Part shown: positions 15,565-24,339 of the stretch, in pieces
Position numbering within the stretch: position 1 is the first letter of the stretch
How the letters are laid out: each line of letters begins with the position of its first letter
Assembly: GCF_000331005.1 (NCBI RefSeq)
Contig: NZ_AEJB01000297.1
Coordinates: 1 to 33,324 of the forward strand
Direction: 5' to 3'
DNA from: Streptomyces turgidiscabies Car8
Lineage (GTDB): Bacteria; Actinomycetota; Actinomycetes; Streptomycetales; Streptomycetaceae
DNA length: 33,324 nucleotides
The notes under the pieces: generated by a model
The model's input: the letters and a program-made list of their open reading frames with translations, nothing else
Database searches by the model: none
Told to the model about the DNA's origin: nothing
Translations under genes and position numbers: made by a program

Positions 15565-17087
15565 ACAGCCAGCCACGGGAGAACCCGGACACCCCCGCCG
15601 TACCGCTCGTCGAGGCGCGCGACATCACCAAGCGGTACGGCCCCACCACCGCGCTCCAGGGCGGCCGGCTCACCGTCCTGCCGGGTGAGTCGCACGCCCT
15701 CGTCGGCCGCAACGGCGCCGGAAAGTCCACCCTGGTCACCATCCTCACCGGTCTCCAGGCGCCCGACGAGGGCACGGTCAGCTTCGACGGCCGGCCCGCG
15801 CCCCCGCTCGCCGACCGCGACGCCTGGCGTTCCAAGGTGGCCTGTGTCTACCAGAAGCCCACGGTCGTCCCCGAGCTGACGGTTGCCGAGAACCTCTTCA
15901 TCAACCGGCAGCCGACCGGCCGCGGCGGCGCGATCAGCTGGCGCCGGCTGCGCGCCGAGGCCGCCGAACTCCTCGACACCTGGGACGTCCACGTCGACCC
16001 GGAGGCCCGCACCGCGGACCTCAAGGTCGAGGACCGCCAAATGGTGGAGATCGCGCGGGCGTTGAGCATCGGCGCCCGGTTCATCGTCCTCGACGAACCG
16101 ACCGCCCAGCTCGACAGCCGGGAGATCGACCGGCTCTTCACCCGGATGCGCGCCCTCCAGGACTCCGGCGTCACCTTCCTGTTCATCTCGCACCACCTCC
16201 AGGAGGTGTACGAGGTGTGCCAGACGGTGACCGTCCTGCGCGACGCCCGCTGGATCACCACCGCCCCCGTCGCCGACCTTCCCCGCCAGGCCCTGGTGGA
16301 GGCCATGGCCGGTGAGTCGATCGCCGAACAGGCCTTCACCCCCAAGGGAGTCGAGCCCGGGGCACCGGTGCTGCTGGCAGTCGAGGGGCTCACTTCACCG
16401 GCGTACGAGAACATCGACCTGACCGTGCGCCGCGGTGAGGTCGTCGGGCTCGCCGGCTCCAGCGCCAGCGGCAAGATCGAGCTGGCCGAGTCCTTCGCCG
16501 GACTGCGCACACCCACCAGTGGCAGCGCCCGACTCGACGGCGAACGGCTGCCGTTCGGCGATGTGCAGGCGGCGCTGACGGCGGGCGTCGCCTGTGTGCC
16601 GCGTGACCGGCACGAACAGGGGCTGGTCTCCGGCATGACCGTCGGGGACAACGCCACCATGAGCGTCCTGCGCCGCCTCGGCCGGTACGGCTTCGTCTCC
16701 GAGAACCGCAAACGCGGCTTCGCCACCGCCCTCATCGACCGTCTCGACATCCACACCGAGGGCTCTGACCAGCCGGTCTCCGACCTCTCCGGTGGCAACG
16801 CGCAGAAGGTCGTCATGGCCCGCGCGCTCGCCTCCGACCCCAAACTGCTCGTCCTGATCAACCCCACGGCGGGCGTCGACGTGAAGTCAAAGGAATCCCT
16901 CCTCGCCCGCATGGACAGTGCCAGCGAGGACGGCACCGCCGTCCTGGTCGTCTCCGACGAACTCGACGACCTGCGCCGCTGCGACCGCGTCCTCGTCCTC
17001 TTCCACGGCCGCGTCGTCGCCGAGCATCCGGCGGGCTGGCGCGACCACGAGCTGATCGCCTCCATCGAAGGAGTGGACCATGGCTGA
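15561..17087 (+). CDS. Sugar ABC transporter ATP-binding protein (RbsA-like, two ABC domains)
   Basis: The 508-residue protein has two nucleotide-binding domains in tandem, as in RbsA/XylG/AraG. Domain 1 has an intact Walker A (GRNGAGKST, residues 49-57) and Walker B (FIVLDEPT), but its signature reads LKVEDRQ instead of LSxGQ. Domain 2 has a degenerate Walker A (GSSASGKIE), an intact LSGGN signature and a Walker B that reads LVLINPT, lacking the Asp-Glu pair. The two domains would therefore form one competent composite ATP site (Walker A/B of domain 1 with the signature of domain 2). It overlaps the upstream gene by 4 bp and the permease gene by 8 bp. Confidence 0.9.
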   Translation: MNSQPRENPDTPAVPLVEARDITKRYGPTTALQGGRLTVLPGESHALVGRNGAGKSTLVTILTGLQAPDEGTVSFDGRPAPPLADRDAWRSKVACVYQKPTVVPELTVAENLFINRQPTGRGGAISWRRLRAEAAELLDTWDVHVDPEARTADLKVEDRQMVEIARALSIGARFIVLDEPTAQLDSREIDRLFTRMRALQDSGVTFLFISHHLQEVYEVCQTVTVLRDARWITTAPVADLPRQALVEAMAGESIAEQAFTPKGVEPGAPVLLAVEGLTSPAYENIDLTVRRGEVVGLAGSSASGKIELAESFAGLRTPTSGSARLDGERLPFGDVQAALTAGVACVPRDRHEQGLVSGMTVGDNATMSVLRRLGRYGFVSENRKRGFATALIDRLDIHTEGSDQPVSDLSGGNAQKVVMARALASDPKLLVLINPTAGVDVKSKESLLARMDSASEDGTAVLVVSDELDDLRRCDRVLVLFHGRVVAEHPAGWRDHELIASIEGVDHG

Positions 17088-18105
17088 TACGAAAGCCCCG
17101 CCGCTGGCCCCCCTACGCGCCCCGGACCCGCGGTCGGCCAAGACCGTACTGCTGCGCCGCGCGCGTGAACTCGCGCTGGTACCGGCCCTGTTGCTGCTCA
17201 TGGTGCTCGGCACGGTGGTCAACGACTCGTTCCTGACCGAACGCAACCTGATCTCGATCCTCGGTGCCTCCGCCGCCCTCGCGATGGTCGTGCTCGCCGA
17301 GTCGCTCGTTCTCATCACCGGCAAGTTCGACCTCTCCCTGGAGTCGGTCGTCGGCATCGCCCCGGCCGTCGGAGCACTGCTCGTACTGCCGGTCGCGCAG
17401 TCCGGGTGGGGGACCGAACTCCCCGCCGCACTCTCTCTGTTGGCGGTCCTCGCCGTCGGCGGAGCGATCGGCGCGTTCAACGGCATCCTGGTCGTCAAGT
17501 TCAAGCTCAACGCGTTCATCGTGACCCTCGCGATGCTGATCGTGCTGCGCGGCCTGCTCGTCGGCGCGACCAAGGGCAAGACGCTGTTCGGCATGCCCGA
17601 CTCCTTCTACTCCCTCGCCACCACCACCTTCCTCAACGTCCCCATGTCGGTGTGGGTCGCCGGGGCCTGCTTCGCCGTCGCCGGGCTCGTCCTCAAGTAC
17701 CACCGCGTCGGCCGTGCCCTGTACGCGATCGGCGGCAACGCGGACGCGGCCCGCGCCGCCGGGATCCGGGTCGAACGGGTGATGCTCGGCGTGTTCGTCG
17801 TCGCCGGTGTGCTCGCCTCCGTCGGCGGGATCATGCAGACCGGGTACGTCGGCGCGATCAGCGCCAACCAGGGCAACAACATGATCTTCACCGTGTTCGC
17901 GGCGGCAGTCATCGGCGGCATCAGCCTCGACGGCGGCAAGGGCACCATGTTCGGTGCGCTGACCGGCGTACTCCTGCTGGGTGTGGTGCAGAACCTGCTG
18001 ACTCTGGCCCAGGTGCCGTCGTTCTGGATCCAGGCGATCTACGGCGGAATCATCCTGGTCGCGCTGATGATCGCCCGTCTGACGACAGGACGTGCGCAGG
18101 ACTGA
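17080..18105 (+). CDS. Sugar ABC transporter permease (RbsC-like)
   Basis: The 341-residue integral membrane protein has about eight to ten hydrophobic segments beginning near residue 35 ([17 protein letters not shown]). It carries the family's cytoplasmic coupling segment [19 protein letters not shown]. The final conserved stretch ([32 protein letters not shown], split around the GG) is typical of RbsC/XylH-type permeases. It pairs with the ATPase and binding protein upstream to import a monosaccharide, probably L-fucose. The start overlaps the ATPase stop by 8 bp and has GGAG upstream (AAGGAGTGGACC). It is followed by an 86-bp gap before the dehydratase, the largest gap in the operon. Confidence 0.9.
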   Translation: MADTKAPPLAPLRAPDPRSAKTVLLRRARELALVPALLLLMVLGTVVNDSFLTERNLISILGASAALAMVVLAESLVLITGKFDLSLESVVGIAPAVGALLVLPVAQSGWGTELPAALSLLAVLAVGGAIGAFNGILVVKFKLNAFIVTLAMLIVLRGLLVGATKGKTLFGMPDSFYSLATTTFLNVPMSVWVAGACFAVAGLVLKYHRVGRALYAIGGNADAARAAGIRVERVMLGVFVVAGVLASVGGIMQTGYVGAISANQGNNMIFTVFAAAVIGGISLDGGKGTMFGALTGVLLLGVVQNLLTLAQVPSFWIQAIYGGIILVALMIARLTTGRAQD

Positions 18106-18191
18106 TCCCGAGGCACACCCCTGACGCGTACCCCCGACGTACCCCTGAGGTTCCCCTTGTGGAGCCCCTGCCACTGACCGAAAGGCATCCC

Positions 18192-19559
18192 GTGTCCCCG
18201 ACCCCCGGTCCTCCCGGCACCCCCGGCCCCTCCATCCGCGTAACCGCGGTCGACACCTACGACATCCGGTTCCCCACCTCGCGGGAGCTCGACGGCTCCG
18301 ACGCGATGAACCCCGACCCCGACTACTCGGCGGCCTACGTCGTGCTGCGTACCGACGCCGCCGACGGGCACGAGGGGCACGGGTTCACCTTCACCATCGG
18401 GCGGGGCAACGAGGTCCAGGTCGCCGCGATCGACGCGCTGCGCGGTCATGTGATCGGCCGGTCCGTCGACGAGCTGTGCGCGGACCCGGGCACCCTGAAC
18501 CACGACCTGATCGGCGACAGCCAGCTGCGCTGGCTCGGACCCGAGAAGGGCGTGATGCACATGGCGATCGGCGCCGTCGTCAACGCCGTATGGGATCTCG
18601 CCGCGAAACGGGCAGGCCGGCCCCTGTGGCGGCTGCTCGCCGAGGCCGAACCCGAGTGGCTCGTCCGGCAGGTGGACTTCCGTTACCTCACCGACGCGCT
18701 CACCCCCGAGGAAGCCCTCGACCTGCTGCGCCGGGGCCGGGAGGGCGCCGCCGAACGCACCGCCGAGCTGCTGGCGACGGGATTCCCCGCCTACACCACG
18801 TCCGCCGGCTGGCTCGGCTACGACGACGAGAAGCTCACCCGGCTCGCCGCCGAGGCCGTCGCCGACGGCTTCACGCAGATCAAGCTCAAGGTCGGATCGG
18901 ACCTCGAGGACGACATGCGCCGCTGCCGGGTCGCCCGCAGGGTCGTCGGCCCCGACATCCGCATGGCGATCGACGCCAACCAGCGCTGGGACGTCGACGA
19001 GGCGATCCGCTGGACCAAGGCGCTCGCCGAGTTCGACCCCTACTGGATCGAGGAGCCCACCAGCCCCGACGACATCCTCGGCCACGCCACGATCCGCCGG
19101 GCCGTCGCACCCGTCAAGGTCGCCACCGGCGAACACGTCCAGAACCGCGTCGTCTTCAAGCAGCTCCTCCAGGCCGACGCCCTCGACATCGTGCAGATCG
19201 ACGCGGCTCGCGTCGGCGGCGTCAACGAGAACCTCGCCATCCTGCTGCTCGCCGCCAAGTTCGGTGTCCCCGTCTGCCCGCACGCGGGCGGCGTCGGCCT
19301 GTGCGAACTCGTCCAGCACCTGTCGATGTTCGACTACGTGGCGCTGGCCGGCACGACCGAGAACCGGGTCATCGAGTACGTCGACCATCTGCACGACCAC
19401 TTCCTCGACCCCGTGGTGATCAGGCAGGGTCATTACCTGGCACCGACCGCGCCGGGCTTCTCCGCGACCATGCGGCCCGAGTCCGTCGCGGAGTTCACGT
19501 TCCCCGGCGGCACCTTCTGGGCCGCCGACCTGGCGAAGGACAAGGGGCAGGCCGCATGA
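18192..19559 (+). CDS. L-fuconate dehydratase (enolase superfamily)
   Basis: The 455-residue enzyme dehydrates L-fuconate to 2-keto-3-deoxy-L-fuconate. The active-site residues of the mandelate-racemase-type barrel are all present: K231 and K233 (IKLKV), D261 (AIDAN), E287 (WIEEP), E314 (TGEH) and H364 (CPHAGG). Their spacing equals the spacing I recall for the Xanthomonas FucD enzyme, with a constant offset of 13. [23 protein letters not shown], taken in two parts around GSDAMN, is typical of fuconate dehydratases. GTG 18192 has GAAAGG 7 nt upstream. GTG 18159 is also in frame and would add eleven residues. The stop overlaps the SDR start (ATGA). The best-supported function of the operon. 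Confidence 0.9.
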   Translation: MSPTPGPPGTPGPSIRVTAVDTYDIRFPTSRELDGSDAMNPDPDYSAAYVVLRTDAADGHEGHGFTFTIGRGNEVQVAAIDALRGHVIGRSVDELCADPGTLNHDLIGDSQLRWLGPEKGVMHMAIGAVVNAVWDLAAKRAGRPLWRLLAEAEPEWLVRQVDFRYLTDALTPEEALDLLRRGREGAAERTAELLATGFPAYTTSAGWLGYDDEKLTRLAAEAVADGFTQIKLKVGSDLEDDMRRCRVARRVVGPDIRMAIDANQRWDVDEAIRWTKALAEFDPYWIEEPTSPDDILGHATIRRAVAPVKVATGEHVQNRVVFKQLLQADALDIVQIDAARVGGVNENLAILLLAAKFGVPVCPHAGGVGLCELVQHLSMFDYVALAGTTENRVIEYVDHLHDHFLDPVVIRQGHYLAPTAPGFSATMRPESVAEFTFPGGTFWAADLAKDKGQAA

Positions 19560-20311
19560 CCGACTTCGAGGGTCTCAAGGCGCTGGTCACGGGCGGCGCG
19601 TCCGGCATCGGCCGGGCCACCGCGGAACTGCTGGCGGCGCGCGGCGCCCGGGTCGCCGTGCTCGACCTGGATCCGTCGTCGGTCGAGGAGCCGCTGCTCG
19701 GACACAAGGCGGACGTCACCGACGACACGTCCGTGCGGGAGGCGGTCGCCGCGGCCGTGGCCGATCTCGGCGGCCTCGACATCGTCGTCAACAACGCCGG
19801 CATCGGCGCCCAGGGCACCGTCGAGGACAACGACGACGAGGAATGGCACCACGTCTTCGACGTCAACGTGCTCGGCATGGTCCGCGTCGCCCGCGCCGCG
19901 CTGCCGCACCTGCGGAACTCGGCGCACGCCGCCATAGTGAACACCTGCTCGATCGCGGCCACGGCCGGCCTGCCGCAGCGCGCCCTGTACAGCGCCACCA
20001 AGGGCGCCGTGTACTCGCTGACCCTGGCCATGGCCGCCGACCATGTGCGTGAGGGGGTCCGCGTGAACTGCGTCAACCCCGGGACGGTCGACACTCCGTG
20101 GGTCGGCCGCCTCCTCGACGCGGCCCCCGACTCCGCCGCCGAACGCGCCGCGCTGGAGTCCCGCCAGCCCACCGGCCGTCTGGTCTCGGCAGCCGAAGTC
20201 GCGGGCGCCATCGCCTACTTGGCGAGCCCCCTGTCCGGCGCCACCACCGGCACGGCACTCGCCGTCGACGGCGGCATGCAGGGCCTGCGGCTGCGCCCGG
20301 CGGGCCGGTGA
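19556..20311 (+). CDS. SDR-family oxidoreductase, probable 2-keto-3-deoxy-L-fuconate dehydrogenase
   Basis: The 251-residue classical SDR has TGGASGIG (12-19), NNAG (79-82), N104, S132, Y145 and K149, so it is fully equipped for catalysis. D36/D38 after the second beta strand (VAVLDLD) suggests NAD+ preference. By position after the dehydratase it most likely oxidises C4 of 2-keto-3-deoxy-L-fuconate to the 2,4-diketo acid in the non-phosphorylated fucose pathway. The alternative is that it is the first enzyme, L-fucose dehydrogenase, with the aldo-keto reductase doing another step. The start overlaps the upstream stop by 4 bp and the stop overlaps the downstream GTG. Confidence 0.8.
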   Translation: MTDFEGLKALVTGGASGIGRATAELLAARGARVAVLDLDPSSVEEPLLGHKADVTDDTSVREAVAAAVADLGGLDIVVNNAGIGAQGTVEDNDDEEWHHVFDVNVLGMVRVARAALPHLRNSAHAAIVNTCSIAATAGLPQRALYSATKGAVYSLTLAMAADHVREGVRVNCVNPGTVDTPWVGRLLDAAPDSAAERAALESRQPTGRLVSAAEVAGAIAYLASPLSGATTGTALAVDGGMQGLRLRPAGR

Positions 20312-21351
20312 ACATGCCCATCAGCACGCCAGAGAGCGTCCCGGGGTCCGCACCCGTGCCCTTGCCGGTGCACACGCTCGGCCGCAGCGGTGTCGAGATC
20401 ACTGGCCTGGCTTTCGGCGCCGCAGCCATCGGCAACCTCTTCACCGAGGTCACCGAGGAACAGGCGCACGACGCGGTGTCCGCCGCCTGGGACGCGGGCA
20501 TCCGCTACTTCGACACCGCGCCGCACTACGGCATCGGCCTCTCCGAACGCCGGCTCGGCGCGGCCCTGCGCGAGCACCCGCGCTCGGCGTACACCATCTC
20601 CACGAAGGTCGGCCGACGCCTGGAGCCCGCCGGGACGCCGGCCGGAGACGACCTGGCCAACGGCTTCGCGGTCCCCGCCACCCACACCCGGGTCTGGGAC
20701 TTCAGCGCCGACGGCGTACGCCGGACCCTGGAGGCGAGTCTGGAGCGGCTCGGCGTCGACCACATCGACGTCGTCTACCTCCACGACCCCGACGACCACG
20801 CCGAGCAGGCCTTCCGCGAGGCCTATCCGGCGCTGGAGAAACTCCGCTCGGAAGGCGTCGTACGCGCCATCGGCGCCGGGATGAACCAGGCGGAGATGCT
20901 CACCCGCTTCGTCCGGGACACGGACGTCGACGTGGTCCTGTGCGCCGGCCGCTACACGCTCCTCGACCGGAGCGCGCTCACCGAACTCCTGCCCGCCGCC
21001 GTCGAACGCGGCACGTCCGTGGTGATCGGCGGCGCCTTCAACTCCGGTCTGCTGGCGGATCCCAGGCCCGGAGCGACCTACGACTACGCGACCGTGTCGG
21101 GCGAGTTGCTGGACCGCGCCCTGCGCATGAAGGCCGTCGCCGAACGGCACGGCATCACCCTGCGCGCCGCCGCGCTCGCCTTCTGCGCGGCCCACCCGGC
21201 CGTCGCCGGTGTCCTCGTCGGCACCCGTTCGGCCGCCGAAGTCCGTGACTGCGCCGAGCAGTTCGCCGTGTCCGTGCCCCAGGCCTTCTGGCAGGAGCTC
21301 AGGGACACCGGCCTGCTGCCCGGCGACGAGCCGTCCCAGGAGCCGTCATGA
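20308..21351 (+). CDS. Aldo/keto reductase, probable L-fucose (aldose) 1-dehydrogenase
   Basis: The 347-residue protein is a TIM-barrel aldo-keto reductase resembling D-threo-aldose/L-fucose 1-dehydrogenases. The catalytic residues are visible: D and Y in YFDTAPHYG, K in ISTKVGR and H in VYLHDPDDH. The GLAFGAAAIGNLF start and GGAFNSGLLADP segment are typical of this subgroup. It would oxidise C1 of L-fucose to L-fucono-1,5-lactone with NAD(P)+, the entry step of the pathway encoded here. GTG 20308 overlaps the SDR stop by 4 bp; ATG 20314 is an alternative. The stop overlaps the mutarotase ATG. Confidence 0.82.
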   Translation: MNMPISTPESVPGSAPVPLPVHTLGRSGVEITGLAFGAAAIGNLFTEVTEEQAHDAVSAAWDAGIRYFDTAPHYGIGLSERRLGAALREHPRSAYTISTKVGRRLEPAGTPAGDDLANGFAVPATHTRVWDFSADGVRRTLEASLERLGVDHIDVVYLHDPDDHAEQAFREAYPALEKLRSEGVVRAIGAGMNQAEMLTRFVRDTDVDVVLCAGRYTLLDRSALTELLPAAVERGTSVVIGGAFNSGLLADPRPGATYDYATVSGELLDRALRMKAVAERHGITLRAAALAFCAAHPAVAGVLVGTRSAAEVRDCAEQFAVSVPQAFWQELRDTGLLPGDEPSQEPS

Positions 21352-21662
21352 GAGTCGCCCTGCACACCAGGGTCCGCGCCGACCGCGTCGCCGAGTACGA
21401 CGCCGCCCACCGTGAGGTGCCCGTCGAGCTGACCGACGCGATCCGCGCCGCCGGGGCCACCTCCTGGACGATCTGGCGCAGCGGTACCGACCTCTTCCAC
21501 GTCCTGGAGTGCGCGGACTACGGCCGCCTCCTCGCCGAGCTGGAGAAACTGCCGGTCAACGTGGCCTGGCAGGCACGGATGGCCGAACTCCTCGACGTGG
21601 TGCACGACTACTCCACCGAGGGCGCGGAGTCGGGGCTGCCGGTCGTCTGGGAGCTGCCGTGA
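21348..21662 (+). CDS. L-rhamnose/L-fucose mutarotase family protein
   Basis: The 104-residue protein belongs to the RhaM/YiiL (DUF718) mutarotase family, dimeric alpha/beta-barrel enzymes that interconvert anomers of L-sugars. Typical parts are RVRADRVAEYDAAHREVP near the start, TSWTIWRSGTDLFHVLEC in the middle and NVAWQARM toward the end. In this operon it should speed supply of the L-fucose anomer that the dehydrogenase uses. AGGAG lies just before the ATG, which overlaps the upstream stop by 4 bp; its stop overlaps the lactonase GTG. Confidence 0.85.
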   Translation: MRVALHTRVRADRVAEYDAAHREVPVELTDAIRAAGATSWTIWRSGTDLFHVLECADYGRLLAELEKLPVNVAWQARMAELLDVVHDYSTEGAESGLPVVWELP

Positions 21663-22495
21663 CGATCGTCGACGCGCACCACCATGTGTGGGATCTGTCG
21701 GTCCGGGACCAGGACTGGATCGCCGAGGACAGCCCACTGCGCCGGGACTTCACCATGGAGGACCTCGCGCCGGAGATCCACGCGGCCGGAGTCGGCCGTA
21801 CGGTCCTCGTCCAGACCATCACCGTGCGCGAGGAGACCCCGGAGTTCCTGACGCTCGCGGCGGAGCACGAACCGATCGCGGGCGTCGTCGGCTGGACGGA
21901 CCTGACGCGTGCCGACATCGCCGACGAGCTGGCCAGGCTGCGTGAACTCCCCGGCGGCGCATACCTGAAGGGGATCCGCCACCAGGTCCAGGGCGAGCCG
22001 GATCCGGGGTGGCTGCTGCGCCCCGACGTGCGCCGAGGCCTTGCCGCCGTCGCCGAAGCGGGCCTGGTGTACGACCTGATCGTCCTGCCGCACCAGCTGC
22101 TCGCGTGCGTCCAGGTGGTCGGGGCCTTTCCGCAACTCACCTTTGTCCTGGACCACTTGGGAAAGCCGCCGATCGTCTCCGGCGCGCTGGAGCCCTGGGC
22201 CTCGGACCTTCGCTCCCTGGCCGCCCTGCCCAACGCGGTGGGAAAACTCTCCGGCCTGGTCGTCGAGGCGGACCACGCCTCCTGGACGACCGAGGACGTA
22301 CGGCCGTACGCGGACACGGCTCTGGAAGCCTTCGGCCCCGGCCGGCTGATGTTCGGCTCGGACTGGCCGGTGTGCACCCTCGCCGCGTCCTACGGCCAAG
22401 TGCTGTCCCTGGCCGAGGAGTTGACCGCCTCCCTCGGCGCGGACGAACGCGAGCAGTTCTTCGCGGGCACGGCGACCCGCGTCTACGGCCTCTGA
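21659..22495 (+). CDS. Amidohydrolase, probable L-fucono-1,5-lactonase
   Basis: The 278-residue protein is an amidohydrolase-2 family metal-dependent hydrolase related to 2-pyrone-4,6-dicarboxylate lactonase. It has the N-terminal HxH motif (VDAHHHVWDL), a central KGIRHQ segment, FVLDHLGKP with a conserved His, and the late metal/catalytic Asp in FGSDWPV. COG3618 members in fucose clusters hydrolyse L-fucono-1,5-lactone to L-fuconate, which joins the dehydrogenase and dehydratase steps here. The GTG start overlaps the mutarotase stop (GTGA). It is the last gene of the operon; its 3' end overlaps the convergent membrane-protein gene by 13 bp. Confidence 0.85.
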   Translation: MTIVDAHHHVWDLSVRDQDWIAEDSPLRRDFTMEDLAPEIHAAGVGRTVLVQTITVREETPEFLTLAAEHEPIAGVVGWTDLTRADIADELARLRELPGGAYLKGIRHQVQGEPDPGWLLRPDVRRGLAAVAEAGLVYDLIVLPHQLLACVQVVGAFPQLTFVLDHLGKPPIVSGALEPWASDLRSLAALPNAVGKLSGLVVEADHASWTTEDVRPYADTALEAFGPGRLMFGSDWPVCTLAASYGQVLSLAEELTASLGADEREQFFAGTATRVYGL

Positions 22496-23907
22496 ACCGA
22501 CCCGGCCAGCCGCGTCGGCGGCATGAACTCCCGTACGTACACCCGCTCCCAGTACGCCCCCGTCGCCCGGCGCTCCCGCCAGGTCGTGAACCGGTACCGG
22601 AAGAGTCGGGCCCGGACATGGCACGGGGGCGCGTCCAGCGGGAAGGGGGAGTGGCGCAGCAGTCGGAGCGTGTCGGGGTCGTTCTCCAGGAGCCGCTCGA
22701 CCAGTGCGCCGAACCACGAACCGGCGTACGCGGGCGACAGTGCGGCGAACCACATCATCCAGTCGAGCCGCAGATGGTAGGGCGCGAACTGGCGTGGCCG
22801 GCGCGCCGGTTCACCCGGCTTGCCCTTGAACTCGTACTCCTGCCAGCCGGAGTCCTCGCGCGGTAGCTCGTCGGCCGTGCCCTCGACGACCACCTCGTAC
22901 CGGATGCGGCTGACGCTGCCGAAGGCGCCGTAACTGTTGACCAGGTGGAACGGGTCGAAGGAGCGGTTCATGACCTGGCGGCGCGAGAGCATGTTGCGGA
23001 CCGGACGGTAGCTGAGGGCCACCAGTGCCGTCGCGACGGTCAGGACCACGATCTCGTACCAGAGCGGGGTGTCGGGGACGGACGTAGGCGCCGTGTCCGG
23101 GAGACGCACCGCCGACAGTGCCAGCACGATCGTGATCCAGTTCAGCCAGGCGAAGTTGCCCGACAGAACCAGCCACAACTGGGTGACGGCCATCAGGGAC
23201 GCGGCGGCCGTCGCCACCGGCTGCGGGGTGAACAGCAGGACGGGGACGGCGAGTTGGGTGAGATGGTTGGCGGCCGTCTCGACCCGGTGCACCGGCCTCG
23301 GGAGGCGGTGGAAGTACCAGCTCAGCGGGCCCGGCATGGGCTGTGTCTCATGGTGGAAGTCGAGGCAGGTCAGTTTCCGCCAGCAGGCGTCGCCGCGCAT
23401 CTTGATCAGGCCGGCGCCGAACTCGACGCGGAACAGGATCCAGCGCAGCAGGAACAGCACGACGACCGGCGGCGCGACCTCGTCGTTGCCCAGGAAGACG
23501 GCGAGGAAGCCGGTCTCCAGGAGCAGCGACTCCCAGCCGAAGCCGTACCAGGTCTGACCGACGTTGACGATCGACAGATACATCGCCCATGGCAGCAGCC
23601 ACAGCAACATCCCGCCCCAGAGGGGAAGTTGTCCGTCCAGTCCCGCGAGCAGCGCGACCGACACCGCGCAGCCCGTCCAGGACCAGCAGGCGAAGAAGCG
23701 GTCGGAGTAGTGGAGTTGAAACGCGCTCGGTGCCTGTCCGAAAGACAGGTGGGCGACCAGCCGGGGGACCGGAAGCATGCCCCGCTCGCCGATGAGCGCC
23801 CGGAACTGGAGGGCCGCGCCCAGGAACGCGACGAGGTAGACGCAGGCCAGGCCACGCTGGAGGAGCAGACGGCTCAGCCAGTAGTCGGGTGCGGCGAACC
23901 ACTCCAT
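22483..23907 (-). CDS. Lipase maturation factor (LMF1-like) family membrane protein
   Basis: The 474-residue protein resembles the bacterial branch of the LMF1/LMF2 family; vertebrate LMF1 is an ER protein needed to fold lipases. It has several membrane spans (for example residues 17-36, 76-130 and 140-160). The family landmarks are LLLQRGLACVYLVAFL, WESLLLETGFL, RVEFGAGLIKMRGD, CWRKLTCLDFHHETQPMP and NRSFDPFHLVNSYGAFGSV. The C-terminal third is soluble and contains QFAPYHLRLDWMMWFAAL. A GGGAGGA site precedes the ATG. The bacterial role is unknown, perhaps folding of exported proteins or vitamin-K-carboxylase-like chemistry. It overlaps the fucose operon end but is transcribed toward it. Confidence 0.82.
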   Translation of the reverse strand: MEWFAAPDYWLSRLLLQRGLACVYLVAFLGAALQFRALIGERGMLPVPRLVAHLSFGQAPSAFQLHYSDRFFACWSWTGCAVSVALLAGLDGQLPLWGGMLLWLLPWAMYLSIVNVGQTWYGFGWESLLLETGFLAVFLGNDEVAPPVVVLFLLRWILFRVEFGAGLIKMRGDACWRKLTCLDFHHETQPMPGPLSWYFHRLPRPVHRVETAANHLTQLAVPVLLFTPQPVATAAASLMAVTQLWLVLSGNFAWLNWITIVLALSAVRLPDTAPTSVPDTPLWYEIVVLTVATALVALSYRPVRNMLSRRQVMNRSFDPFHLVNSYGAFGSVSRIRYEVVVEGTADELPREDSGWQEYEFKGKPGEPARRPRQFAPYHLRLDWMMWFAALSPAYAGSWFGALVERLLENDPDTLRLLRHSPFPLDAPPCHVRARLFRYRFTTWRERRATGAYWERVYVREFMPPTRLAGSVQRP

Positions 23908-24011
23908 GATCCGGTCCTCCCTTCTGTCTTTCCTCCCCCTTCCCCTCCATTGTCACGCTGGGTGACTTTCTCGGCTTGCGTACGCCGAGTGGGCGACGCA
24001 GACAATGAGGG

Positions 24012-24275
24012 ATGCACCGAACCCTTGTCACGGCCTGTGCGCTCTCCGCGGCTCTGCTCGCCGGCGGCTGGGACGGCGACCCGCCGGGAGCGGAGGTCCT
24101 GTCCCCTGACGACTTCGGGGTCGGTACGGCCCAGGACTCCTGCGACGACATCGGCCCCGACACCGTCCCGGAGATCCCGGACCTTCCCGACGGCGGTGGC
24201 CTGATTCCCGACGAGACCCCCACCGCGTACGGCTCCTATGTTCCGTACGACCCCTGCGAGGGCTTCGGCGAGTGA
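24012..24275 (+). CDS. Small exported acidic protein, unknown function
   Basis: The 87-residue protein begins with a signal sequence (MHRTLVTACALSAALLAGGW) and continues as an acidic, Pro/Gly-rich chain with two cysteines that could pair (SCDDIGPD and YDPCEGFGE). The signal ends like a lipobox but reads AGGW where a Cys would be expected; TGG for Trp is one base from TGC. GACAAT ends 5 nt before the ATG and TTGCGT lies 19 bp further up, so the transcript may be leaderless. The SpoIIE-type gene follows after 64 bp. I do not recognise the family. Confidence 0.6.
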   Translation: MHRTLVTACALSAALLAGGWDGDPPGAEVLSPDDFGVGTAQDSCDDIGPDTVPEIPDLPDGGGLIPDETPTAYGSYVPYDPCEGFGE

Positions 24276-24339
24276 GAGTTGCCCGACGAAAGACGTCGGA
24301 CAAGTCGAAGAATCAGCCAAAAACTGGGAGGGTGGGCGC

